Source: a virus. Taken from it: 35,225 nt of DNA. Both the position numbers and the translations under genes were made by a program. Positions 6,404 to 13,552 of the stretch are shown in pieces; within the stretch, counting starts at the first letter, position 1; each line of letters begins with the position of its first letter. The notes under the pieces were generated by a model, which had not been told where the DNA came from, searched no databases, and saw nothing but the letters and a program-made list of their open reading frames with translations. Location: IMG/VR virus record IMGVR_UViG_3300028829_006118, positions 1-35,225 of that record; one strand, written 5' to 3'.

Positions 6404-7504
6404 TTATGATGGTTTGTTTAATAAATCTGCTATTATATGAATGTCCTTAAACTTGTACTTGTAATTCATGTCAAAATCAAGCAGATTTTTTGGTAGTAAT
6501 TCGGCATTTGGCATGCTATCGTGGAATGATTTGCAGGCTTTAAGTAGATTCAAAGGACCTCTACTGAAGGTCTTGCGGACTGGATAGAGATGGTGTAATT
6601 TTCCGTAGAGTTTGTCTCTTAATTTTTTATTTGAAATCAATATAGGCAATGAGCAATACACGTGGGTGTTGCCTTTGGGCACTATTGGAAACTGGATATT
6701 GTCATTTGTCACGTAGTATGTCAGGTGTTTTACAAAATCTCGGCGCTCCTTTATCCTATCTTTGAGTCTAGGTAACTGTTTTCTTATGAGACAGGCGCAA
6801 ATTTCGGTCATCCTAAAGTTGTGTCCAAAATCTCCGTCAAGGCCTTCTCCGTGGTTCCTAGACAACATCATACGTTTTGCCAGTTTTTTGTTGTTTGTGA
6901 TCACTATGCCACCTTCTCCGCAGTTGAGATGTTTGTGCCAGTTGAAACTGAATCCGCCGATGTCTGTGAGAGTCCCGGTGTATTTGTTGTTCACCTTACT
7001 ACCTATCGCCTGTGCAGTATCGGATATAGTGTATAGTCCATGTTGCTTTGCTAATTTTAAAACAGGATCTATATTACATGACTGTCCGTGCATTTCTGTT
7101 ACCAATATGGCACCTGTGATATTTGTGATTTTTTCTTTGATTTTTTGAGGATCAATGTTGAAAGTACTTGGATCGATATCAGCGAATACGGGAGTGCAGT
7201 TGTTTTTGACTATTGCTGACACGGTTGCACTCATGCTCCATGGACTACAAATTATTTCTGAGCCTTGATCTAATTTCAAACTTTCTATCGCTATCTCTAG
7301 TCCGGATGTCCAACTGTTCACGGCAACAGCATACTTGCATCTAAAATATCTACAAAATTCTTTCTCTAAAGATTTTACCTGGTCTCCGCCATAGAAACTT
7401 TCTCCAGGACCAGCGTTGAAGCCAGATAGGTTTTCTTGCTTCAACAATTTTGATACCTCGATGATGTCTTTCAGATCGATGGTTTGCTGTTTCTTTACTA
7501 GCAT
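6404..7504 (-). CDS. DegT/DnrJ/EryC1-type sugar aminotransferase
   Basis: A 366-residue fold-type I PLP enzyme of usual family length. Visible motifs are NAGPGESFYGGDQVKSLEKE at the N-terminus, AVNSWTSGLEIAI (cofactor phosphate contact), the cofactor-binding Asp162 in TISDTAQAIGSK, and GGFSFNWHKHLNCGEGG with the Schiff-base Lys191. Family members transaminate keto groups on nucleotide-linked sugars or cyclitols for surface polysaccharides and antibiotics. Its ATG overlaps the stop of the oxygenase remnant (TAATG), so it is translated in the same operon as the asparagine-synthase-like gene. The block has low GC, which suggests acquisition from outside. It would supply an amino sugar; the sugar is not identifiable. 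Confidence 0.85.
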   Translation of the reverse strand: MLVKKQQTIDLKDIIEVSKLLKQENLSGFNAGPGESFYGGDQVKSLEKEFCRYFRCKYAVAVNSWTSGLEIAIESLKLDQGSEIICSPWSMSATVSAIVKNNCTPVFADIDPSTFNIDPQKIKEKITNITGAILVTEMHGQSCNIDPVLKLAKQHGLYTISDTAQAIGSKVNNKYTGTLTDIGGFSFNWHKHLNCGEGGIVITNNKKLAKRMMLSRNHGEGLDGDFGHNFRMTEICACLIRKQLPRLKDRIKERRDFVKHLTYYVTNDNIQFPIVPKGNTHVYCSLPILISNKKLRDKLYGKLHHLYPVRKTFSRGPLNLLKACKSFHDSMPNAELLPKNLLDFDMNYKYKFKDIHIIADLLNKPS

Positions 7505-7638
7505 TATTTCCTCACACCGGTGATCGTGAGTGTGTGCTTGGGAGCAATACCAAAGTTTGCACTAGCATGTAACACGCCCGTCGAGACAATGTAAGTGTCG
7601 CTTGGTTTCCGATTGGCTATCACTGCTATGTTTTTCAT
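7504..7638 (-). pseudogene. C-terminal remnant of a 2OG/Fe(II) oxygenase (44 codons)
   Basis: A 44-codon frame with an ATG at 7638 and a TAA at 7504-7506. Its last 37 residues align with the C-terminus of the oxygenase at 9825-10445: KPSDTYIVSTGVLHASANFG here against KPGDAYIIPPNVFHASANFG there, then IAPKHTLTITGV against IAPKYSLTITGV. Only the third metal ligand (LHASAN) remains; the HxD half of the domain is absent. It is joined to its neighbours by ATGA at the start and TAATG at the end, so it may still be translated and may keep ribosomes flowing between the flanking genes. It is probably the scar left when the flanking genes were inserted into an oxygenase array. Confidence 0.75.
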
Positions 7639-8909
7639 ACTAATTTGTTCCCGTCCATAGCACTTATATTCTGATCCTCACCTAACTTTATTTCTTTGCC
7701 TGCAAATCCTATCTTACTATCAACTGCTAATGAATAGTTGTTTTCTCTCATATATTCGTACATCCAATTCTTGTATCTTTTATTCTTAAGTTCTTGTGTG
7801 GTGTTCAACCATGCCTGGACAAGGTTTACATCCAGCAAAGGTTCTTTGTGCTGGATACCGTAGTACCCCGTGATTATGTCTAGACGGGAAACCAATTGAC
7901 TCTGCCTATTCAAATACTCATGCCACGGCCAGGCAACCTCTAACTTCTGTGGGAAGAGTCCTCCGAATAAACTGTTATGTCCCATTTGTTGACCAACATA
8001 GCCATAGTCGGAATACATTTCATCACCGCCATTTCCAGATAGTATATTTGACTTTTTAATTTTGTTCATGTACTTGCACACCCTAGCAACGGCTTCGCCG
8101 GCCTCTGAGAATATTTCTTTTTGAACGTAAATTGATTCCAGGTTCTTTCTTTCCTGTCCATCCATTTGTCCATCTTCTAACAGTATCCTTCCCTTATGAC
8201 TTTGTATCCTTTTGGCAAGGACTGTTTTATCTTCTGTGTTCGCAAAACTTACACTGAAATTTGTGTGTCCTAACTTTGCCACTGCACATGAAATCACCCC
8301 ACTATCATATCCACTGCTCAACGTAGTGATACTTTGTTCATCGAACCTCATTTTCACGCTCTCTTCAAGTGCATCAAATACTTTTGTGTGAGCGTTATCT
8401 TTTTGAGACAGGTTCCATTTTTTGATAGTGTGCTTTTGCACCGCTCCGTTCTTCTTATCTAAAACCAACATGGTGTCGGCACCAAGTGGATAGGCATGGC
8501 GTTTTTGATTTCGTATCATGTCGGGCATACTACAAAACCAAAATGTTCCATCAGGATCAACAGCAACAAAAACCTGTTTGGTTTTCCATACATCAGTTGC
8601 GATTATATGGTATCTATGGGTGTTGATGTAAATGCTGTAATCGCCGTTTACTGTGTTCAACAATTCTTTTATCTGTTCAACATCGTCAGTCAAATTGTCA
8701 GCGATACTTTGGAATCCAGCACCATAACAGAAGCCATCTGATACAAGGAAACCATTCTTACCTTTAAACACTCCACTGTGGTCTCGTGATTGCCTGTGTA
8801 TGATATTCACGTCGTCTAATTTTTTCTCAGATGTGACTTGTCCTCTCCTTAAGAAAATATCCGTAGGCACCGGAACATATTTGCTGTTACTGACGTAGAA
8901 ACTACTCAT
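7635..8909 (-). CDS. Asparagine-synthase-like amidotransferase without a catalytic N-terminal Cys
   Basis: A 424-residue protein shaped like a short AsnB. The N-terminal 170 residues have the beta-rich layout of a class II glutamine amidotransferase (NGDYSIYINTHRYHIIATD, GTFWFCSMPDMIRN), but residue 2 is Ser instead of the nucleophilic Cys, so glutaminase activity is not expected. The synthetase half carries the PP-loop TTLSSGYDSGVIS (SSGYDSG at 198-204) and the family motif NILSGNGGDEMYSDYGY near 288-304, then KEPLLDVNLVQAWL. Such enzymes activate a carboxylate with ATP and join it to ammonia or an amine. The ends overlap both neighbours, in line with operon translation with the SGNH-like gene and the aminotransferase. 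Confidence 0.82.
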   Translation of the reverse strand: MSSFYVSNSKYVPVPTDIFLRRGQVTSEKKLDDVNIIHRQSRDHSGVFKGKNGFLVSDGFCYGAGFQSIADNLTDDVEQIKELLNTVNGDYSIYINTHRYHIIATDVWKTKQVFVAVDPDGTFWFCSMPDMIRNQKRHAYPLGADTMLVLDKKNGAVQKHTIKKWNLSQKDNAHTKVFDALEESVKMRFDEQSITTLSSGYDSGVISCAVAKLGHTNFSVSFANTEDKTVLAKRIQSHKGRILLEDGQMDGQERKNLESIYVQKEIFSEAGEAVARVCKYMNKIKKSNILSGNGGDEMYSDYGYVGQQMGHNSLFGGLFPQKLEVAWPWHEYLNRQSQLVSRLDIITGYYGIQHKEPLLDVNLVQAWLNTTQELKNKRYKNWMYEYMRENNYSLAVDSKIGFAGKEIKLGEDQNISAMDGNKLV

Positions 8910-9828
8910 AATGGTGTCCTTCCGTCAATTGCTGTGCAAACTGTTTGAAAAAGTTTTCAATGATGTGAGATCGCACACTGAAAAACTTCTCATGTGTAAA
9001 TTCATTATCTTCCTTAGCATTGAAAGGAGCATCTTTACAATCTGTGTCTTTGTAGTAATCACTGAACTCCATGACTGTTTTTTTTATTGCTTCAATATTG
9101 TTTTTATTTTTATAACTCTTGTCTAGCCTAGGCTTTATGTATTCTATGAAATATTTGAAATGAGCGTATGCACTAGGATGGAAGTCCCAAGCATTCTGGT
9201 ACATGAACAGTGCCTTGTCTTTGTGTAGATAATTTAAAAGTCCATGGTGTGGGTCATCTAGAAATTTACTTTTATCTATAATTTTATACACCGTGTCAAA
9301 CAAAGGATTTTTAAAATACTTTTCTAAGTCTATAGTTTTTCCAAGTCCTGCACGTTCTCTTCTGTGTGATAGGTCACTGAATAGATCCTGCCATGAAAGG
9401 AAGTTATATTTTATGTTATTCGATATCGCATGATTCTGTGCATCAACTATCACTTCTGCTTGTTTGTAAAGTGCGTGAAATAGGCTGAAATGTTTTTTAT
9501 AATCAATGCTATCAGTGTTAAGTGGTACAAACATTTGATCCCTAAATGCAAAACTGTTTGACCACAAGGAGTTTTTTATATAGTGTGGCATACGGTCTTG
9601 GTTATATTTTATATCGATGCCATGGTCTAGTCTATCATTACCTGACCACATTATTACAACGTGATCGTTTTTTTTGACTTTGGTTAAGAACAATCTTTTG
9701 AATGCATCGTTGCCAAGTCCTGGCCTACCATATATTTTGATATCATGATCATAGTGTAACTTGCAGAGGTCTGCCCATGTTGGATAAATCCAATTTGTAA
9801 AACTACACCCAATCAGTCTTAAAGTCAT
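8902..9828 (-). CDS. SGNH/GDSL-like protein
   Basis: The start MTLRLIGCSFTNW at 9828 forms an ATGA overlap with the upstream oxygenase, so a longer frame to 9933 is rejected. The 308-residue protein shows the block pattern of SGNH hydrolases: GCSFT at residues 7-11 (Ser nucleophile position), GRPGLGNDAF (Gly and Asn oxyanion residues), VVIMWSGNDRLDHG, and AWDFHPSAYAHFKYFI with the Asp-x-His pair. Members hydrolyse or transfer acyl groups on lipids and sugars. Similar proteins beside glycan genes in marine phages are uncharacterised. A second, distinct SGNH-like gene lies at 24786. The enzyme class is inferred from spaced motifs; acetyl-esterase or transferase activity is open. Confidence 0.65.
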   Translation of the reverse strand: MTLRLIGCSFTNWIYPTWADLCKLHYDHDIKIYGRPGLGNDAFKRLFLTKVKKNDHVVIMWSGNDRLDHGIDIKYNQDRMPHYIKNSLWSNSFAFRDQMFVPLNTDSIDYKKHFSLFHALYKQAEVIVDAQNHAISNNIKYNFLSWQDLFSDLSHRRERAGLGKTIDLEKYFKNPLFDTVYKIIDKSKFLDDPHHGLLNYLHKDKALFMYQNAWDFHPSAYAHFKYFIEYIKPRLDKSYKNKNNIEAIKKTVMEFSDYYKDTDCKDAPFNAKEDNEFTHEKFFSVRSHIIENFFKQFAQQLTEGHHYE

Positions 9829-10445
9829 TTGTCTACCCCTGTTATGGTCAATGAGTATTTTGGTGCGATGCCGAAGTTTGCACTTGCATGGAAAACATTT
9901 GGTGGAATAATGTAAGCATCTCCTGGTTTCCAATTTGCGACTATGTTGTCATGCACTTGTAGGACATGCCCCCAGTCCCAATCGCTGATGGCGACAAAGA
10001 ACCTTGTTGGATTATGTTCACCATAAAGTTTTTTAAATCCTTCTAAACCATCGCTGTGCAATGGCAGGCACTGTCCTGGGAGGTATTCCAAAAGCCTTAC
10101 AAGTGCCTTGTCTTTATCAATCCCTAGCATGTCAAAGTTGCTGGTTCCTATCAAGTCCTTCAATTTTTTGTTGTGTTCTGGTTCCAATCCCCAATTACTT
10201 TCTGTGGTGTTGTGTTTGTTGTATCCTATCCAGTTTGCATTGATGGCCTGTTCGTTGCCCATTGCACTTAGGAATGGACGAGGATGCCATGATTTTACAA
10301 CGGCTTTGTCTCTGTTTTTTGTTGCAAAGGTTGTAAAATCTACCGGATCAATGTCCAGTCGACAATGCTTTCGTATTTCTATGTGTACGGCAAGATCTAC
10401 ATCTCTGTCAAAGAGATATTTCTTAAAATATTGATTGTCAAACAT
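9825..10445 (-). CDS. 2OG/Fe(II) oxygenase (paralogue A)
   Basis: A 206-residue protein whose C-terminal half is a compact double-stranded beta-helix: LLEYLPGQCLPLHSDGLEGF with ligands His130 and Asp132, RFFVAISDWDWGHVLQ, NWKPGDAYIIPPNVFHASAN with third ligand His186, and IAPKYSLTITG at the end. The block order (YLPGQ, HxD, SDWDWGHVLQ, WKPGD, HASANFG) recurs in the genes at 11219 and 12227 and partly in the one at 10519, showing a paralogous family made by duplication. It is coupled by TAATG to a 25-codon gene upstream and by ATGA to the SGNH-like gene downstream. Substrate unknown; the fold is shared with prolyl and aspartyl hydroxylases. Confidence 0.82.
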   Translation of the reverse strand: MFDNQYFKKYLFDRDVDLAVHIEIRKHCRLDIDPVDFTTFATKNRDKAVVKSWHPRPFLSAMGNEQAINANWIGYNKHNTTESNWGLEPEHNKKLKDLIGTSNFDMLGIDKDKALVRLLEYLPGQCLPLHSDGLEGFKKLYGEHNPTRFFVAISDWDWGHVLQVHDNIVANWKPGDAYIIPPNVFHASANFGIAPKYSLTITGVDK

Positions 10446-10522
10446 TACCTGAGGAAAACTGACGTCTTGTGCTTGATAGGTTTAGCAAAAATTTTTCTTA
10501 TCGCTTTCAAAAGTCTCTTCAT
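10445..10522 (-). CDS. 25-residue cationic microprotein
   Basis: A 26-codon frame fills the gap between two oxygenase genes exactly. Its ATG overlaps the upstream stop (ATGA at 10519-10522) and its TAA overlaps the downstream start (TAATG at 10443-10447). The product, MKRLLKAIRKIFAKPIKHK and a short tail, has about ten basic residues and no acidic ones, and can form an amphipathic helix. It could be a membrane-active or nucleic-acid-binding peptide, or only a coupling peptide that carries ribosomes to the next gene. The exact fit at both ends argues that it is translated. Confidence 0.45.
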   Translation of the reverse strand: MKRLLKAIRKIFAKPIKHKTSVFLR

Positions 10523-11235
10523 TTTAGTTCTCCACTCCAGTGTATCGTTATCTTTGGATTTATACCAGCGTTGGCACTTCCGTGATAAATGCCCGGCTTC
10601 AGGTCCCAAAGGTCACCTGCTTTCCATTGATTGAAACAGTGATTGCCATAATGGAAGAAATGTCCAAAGTCCCAATCACGCACAAACACCATGTATCTCC
10701 GTAATACAGTGTAGTCCGCTTTTGCTTCTCCTGTTCTTCTGATAAAACTGCTATAGGTATCTGTATGACTCCAGATTGTGTGTCCAGGCGGTTGCACGAA
10801 AAGACTCACGCCCATCTTATCATCTTTCAGATTTGGAAACATTTTCTTTAAAGGTTCATAATATTCACCAAACTCCTCGTTGGCTATTTTGAAATATTGA
10901 CTGTTGTGTTCGTTGTGTGTGTTGTGCTTCAATGCCAAAAGTGCCTGCTCCTTGATAGGCATGGCATTTACATTGTCGTTGGCGTGCATCACTGCATCGT
11001 TCTGTTCATCATACCACCAATACTTTTGTGGAGTTAGATGTTCATTACATTTTTTGATTGCCCAATCACCTAATGCTTTCCAATCGAAGTCTGTGATGTT
11101 GTGCATGAAACAAGACGCATCATCATGATCCCTTTTCATTGGATCCCAGTGCCATGGGTACTGATCTAGTATCTCTTCAGGAACTGCTTGTTTTGGATCT
11201 AGTCTCTGTTCAGGTATCTTATAATTTAACTTCAT
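10519..11235 (-). CDS. 2OG/Fe(II) oxygenase (paralogue B, divergent)
   Basis: A 238-residue protein with a 140-residue N-terminal region unlike the other paralogues (WHWDPMKRDHDDASCFMHNI, KYWWYDEQNDAVMHAND). The core follows: GVSLFVQPPGHTIWSHTDTY with ligands His157 and Asp159, RRYMVFVRDWDFGHFFHYG, QWKAGDLWDLKPGIYHGSAN with third ligand His218, and NPKITIHWSG. It keeps all three metal ligands. The start overlaps the upstream oxygenase by 17 nt and the stop overlaps the 25-codon gene, so it belongs to the same operon. The PPGH and RDWDFGH variants suggest a substrate different from that of paralogue A. Confidence 0.82.
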   Translation of the reverse strand: MKLNYKIPEQRLDPKQAVPEEILDQYPWHWDPMKRDHDDASCFMHNITDFDWKALGDWAIKKCNEHLTPQKYWWYDEQNDAVMHANDNVNAMPIKEQALLALKHNTHNEHNSQYFKIANEEFGEYYEPLKKMFPNLKDDKMGVSLFVQPPGHTIWSHTDTYSSFIRRTGEAKADYTVLRRYMVFVRDWDFGHFFHYGNHCFNQWKAGDLWDLKPGIYHGSANAGINPKITIHWSGELK

Positions 11236-12031
11236 TGGTCATTGCTCCACTGATGCTACAGGTCAATTTCAATCTCATGCCCATGTTAGCAGAACAGTGA
11301 GGCTGAGGGATTGGCAAGTCATACACTTCGCCTTTCTTCCATCTTGGGAAATAACTGTTCTGGAACTGTAGAACATGACCCCAATGCCAGTCAGTGATCA
11401 TGACCAGGTACCTCTTGATCGGACCTAGGTCACACATCTGAGCATCTATGTCGGGATTTAAATTTTTATTGTTCCTACACCAGTTTCCGAGATTGTCATG
11501 ATGCCATGGAAGTATTTGTCCTGGCAAATATGCCAACAACCTTATCAGTGCGGTGTCATAGTCTATTCCTATTTTATCTTCCCATACTTGACGAGAACCT
11601 AATAGTTCTTTTATTTTGTCGTTACTGCCTCCGTAAAGTCCCCAATTGTACTCTATAGTGTTTCTTGCGTTATACCCACACTTCATTGGAAGGTTCATAG
11701 TCAATTCGCTGACACCGTTATGGTATGGACGTTTCTCATAGAACTTTTTCTGACAAGAGTCTTTATTATCCATCATGAAATCTGTAAAATCTTGTTCATT
11801 AATATCTAAACATGATAAAGGTCTCGCTTCGTATTCCGTGGTTAGGTCAGACCCTATATCTTTGGCCCATTTCTCGTATTCTTTGTCTGGTCTGTTTTCA
11901 ATAAAATCCCATAATGTGACCTCTGGCTGTTTTGCCATCAAACTAGTCTCGACATATATTTTTGGATCGTCTGGAATATCTTTATAGTTAGACATCACCT
12001 GACTTGGCTTTAATTTTCTTTTAGTCTGCAT
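11219..12031 (-). CDS. 2OG/Fe(II) oxygenase (paralogue C)
   Basis: The largest of the tandem oxygenases, with 270 residues; the ATG at 12031 has a strong AGGAG Shine-Dalgarno. The core reads LIRLLAYLPGQILPWHHDNL (ligands His177 and Asp179), KRYLVMITDWHWGHVLQFQ with Arg207, RWKKGEVYDLPIPQPHCSAN (third ligand His245) and KLTCSISG. It is close to paralogue A and shares the middle segment ARNTIEYNWGLYGGSNDKIK, comparable to NTTESNWGLEPEHNKKLK. It is the first gene of the operon that runs through to the aminotransferase and has its own sigma70-type promoter at 12051-12079. All active-site ligands are present, so it should be an enzyme; its target is unknown. Confidence 0.82.
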   Translation of the reverse strand: MQTKRKLKPSQVMSNYKDIPDDPKIYVETSLMAKQPEVTLWDFIENRPDKEYEKWAKDIGSDLTTEYEARPLSCLDINEQDFTDFMMDNKDSCQKKFYEKRPYHNGVSELTMNLPMKCGYNARNTIEYNWGLYGGSNDKIKELLGSRQVWEDKIGIDYDTALIRLLAYLPGQILPWHHDNLGNWCRNNKNLNPDIDAQMCDLGPIKRYLVMITDWHWGHVLQFQNSYFPRWKKGEVYDLPIPQPHCSANMGMRLKLTCSISGAMTNEVKL

Positions 12032-12050
12032 TATTATCTCCTACTTGTCA

Positions 12051-12079
12051 AGCATAGCACAGAAGGCAATAGGAGTCAA
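12051..12079 (-). promoter_or_regulatory. Sigma70-type promoter with extended -10, TTGACT-N17-TATGCT
   Basis: The minus strand reads TTGACT (12074-12079), a 17-bp spacer ending in TGC, and TATGCT (12051-12056). The TGn extension compensates for a weak -10. The start point would be near 12044, just upstream of the AGGAG of the first tandem oxygenase gene. Confidence 0.6.
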
Positions 12080-12226
12080 GATATTGTTCGTGTGCTACGC
12101 TTATGTTAAGAGTTAGCGATTAATCGCACACGGCACGGCCCTTTCATACGGCTTTCCCAATTAAGGTAATAACAGGTCGCTTTGTTTGCCGACGTCACTG
12201 TGATAGTGGCGCTACAAATATATTTA
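12080..12226 (-). other. Intergenic stretch with dyads and a late-promoter octamer
   Basis: This gap holds no open frame that I can support. It contains the 12-bp palindrome GCGATTAATCGC (12116-12127), overlapped by a second dyad CGTGTGC (12089-12095) and GCACACG (12126-12132); the two structures exclude each other. A GATAAATA octamer on the minus strand (12221-12228) could be a late promoter giving a leader of about 185 nt to the oxygenase operon. Function is inference. Confidence 0.4.
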
Positions 12227-12877
12227 TCAATCTTTTATGAGTCCTGTGAAACTTACGGTATACTGGGGTGAATATCCAAAATTGCTTGATGCATGTCCTG
12301 TACCAAACGGTATTTCATAGACATCTCCCGCCTTCCAATGCGTAATGACCGATTTTGAAATTTGGAATGCGTGTCCATCTTTCCAGTCTTGGATGCTGAA
12401 CCAATATCTTCTGACCTTCGAGTGATCAACATTTGGAAAAAGATTCTTATAGGCATTGTTAGCGTCTTGGTGCCATGCAACGCCGTGCCCGGGCATCTTT
12501 ACAAGAAGTCGTACAAGCACCGTGTCGGGATCTGCATTAAGTTTGATTATGTTGTCCATACCTAATAAATCCTTTAATTTTTCATTAGCATCACCATTTA
12601 CACCGTAATTCAGTTCAAAACTGTTTTCTTTATTACGTCCTAAAACATTATTGACTTCTGCCCATTTCTTTTCATTCTCACTGAAATGGTCCTTTGGATA
12701 TTCCCACTTCTGTTGTGCCAAATCAAAGTTGTCTAATGTAAATTGAATCCATGGTTGTTCATCAACATTTAGATTGCAAAAACGATCTATGACTAGTGTT
12801 TCTTGTGCATTAAAATATTCTTCCATCTCGCTCCAAGGTCTGTCTTGGATCAGTTTGATGTAATCTGCTTTTTGCAT
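12227..12877 (-). CDS. 2OG/Fe(II) oxygenase (paralogue D)
   Basis: A 216-residue protein with core LVRLLVKMPGHGVAWHQDAN (ligands His136 and Asp138), RRYWFSIQDWKDGHAFQIS with Arg157, HWKAGDVYEIPFGTGHASSN (third ligand His195) and PQYTVSFTG. It shares the GVNGDANEKLKDLLGMDN segment with paralogues A and C (LKDLIGTSN, KELLGSRQ), so it belongs to the same expansion. It is translated right after the upstream gene, 4 nt from stop to start. It is separated from the other tandem copies by the 195-bp structured gap. Function unknown beyond probable 2-oxoglutarate-dependent hydroxylation. Confidence 0.82.
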   Translation of the reverse strand: MQKADYIKLIQDRPWSEMEEYFNAQETLVIDRFCNLNVDEQPWIQFTLDNFDLAQQKWEYPKDHFSENEKKWAEVNNVLGRNKENSFELNYGVNGDANEKLKDLLGMDNIIKLNADPDTVLVRLLVKMPGHGVAWHQDANNAYKNLFPNVDHSKVRRYWFSIQDWKDGHAFQISKSVITHWKAGDVYEIPFGTGHASSNFGYSPQYTVSFTGLIKD

Positions 12878-12881
12878 AGAA

Positions 12882-13379
12882 CTATTTAAGATTGGCTAAA
12901 ATCCTTGCTTCTCTTTGTGCGGATAATCTTTTTTCATCGTCAAGGTCTTCTTGACTCTTTTGTTTCTCTGGTTCCAGTTTGGTGGGTGCCTCTATGGGAA
13001 ATCCACAGTTATCAAACCATCTGCCATCCGCTGTGCTGATACACGGACTGTAGAAGTTGTTATTGTCGTTAGTGATCGGATCCTTGCGTGTCAGTAATCT
13101 TCTCTTCTTGTATAACTTGCCTGCGTATATCGAACCGTCTTTCTGAAGCAAGTGGTCATCGTACAGTGAACCATACACCCTGTCTATCATGATGTACTCG
13201 TCTCCATCCTCGTCCTTTTTCTTCTTTGCTTTGTCATAGATGGCAGGCAGTGTGTTTAGGGTGTTGACATAATACCTGTTGGTGTATGAATGGTACTTCT
13301 GTTGTTCGAACCTGTTAGGCGAAGAGTCCGTGATCTTGCCCAGTCCTTCCAGTAATTTCTTTGTTTTCTCGCTTGGCAT
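12882..13379 (-). CDS. Hypothetical basic protein
   Basis: The start MPSEKTKKLLEGLGK at 13379 is preferred over an ATG four codons upstream at 13391. The 165-residue product is rich in Lys, Asp and Tyr: KYHSYTNRYYVNTLNTLPAI, a KAKKKKDEDGDEYIMIDR segment, KLYKKRRLLTRKDPI, a single DGRWFDNCGFPIEAP segment and a charged C-terminal helix (QEDLDDEKRLSAQREARIL). There is no signal peptide or membrane segment. Its mRNA has a leader of about 130 nt from a strong promoter. It is the first gene of a transcript that continues into oxygenase paralogue D. I recognise no family. Confidence 0.6.
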   Translation of the reverse strand: MPSEKTKKLLEGLGKITDSSPNRFEQQKYHSYTNRYYVNTLNTLPAIYDKAKKKKDEDGDEYIMIDRVYGSLYDDHLLQKDGSIYAGKLYKKRRLLTRKDPITNDNNNFYSPCISTADGRWFDNCGFPIEAPTKLEPEKQKSQEDLDDEKRLSAQREARILANLK

Positions 13380-13391
13380 AATGATTAGCAT

Positions 13392-13518
13392 TCCACCAGT
13401 CCGTTATCGACTCCAACCTCGCCTTTCGGCTATCCTATAACATCATCGACATAGAGTGTCTCTAATATTTAGATTGCAAATGAGAATTGGTATCTTACCA
13501 GCTCTGGTGGATTTGCTG
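13392..13518 (-). promoter_or_regulatory. Long, possibly structured 5-prime leader
   Basis: Between the promoter at 13525-13552 and the start codon lie about 130 untranslated nt. Read on the minus strand they contain CCACCAG near the 5-prime end and CTGGTGG near the start codon, which can pair over about 120 nt. They also hold a local ACCAG-AG-CTGGT hairpin, a GCC-GAAA-GGC tetraloop hairpin and a TCTAAATATTAGA dyad. This is the layout of a riboswitch or structured leader, but I do not recognise a known class. Confidence 0.4.
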
Positions 13519-13524
13519 TTTTTA

Positions 13525-13552
13525 ATTATACACAAATACTAGGATAAGTCAA
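13525..13552 (-). promoter_or_regulatory. Sigma70-type promoter, TTGACT-N16-TATAAT
   Basis: The minus strand has TTGACT (13547-13552), a 16-bp spacer and a perfect TATAAT (13525-13530). The -35 lies inside the 3-prime end of the upstream gene. The start point is near 13518, giving a leader of about 130 nt. Confidence 0.78.

Noticed and set aside
12120-12180. Group II intron-like fragment (GCCGTATGAAAG)
   Set aside because: No domain V hairpin, no reverse transcriptase and no disrupted gene nearby.
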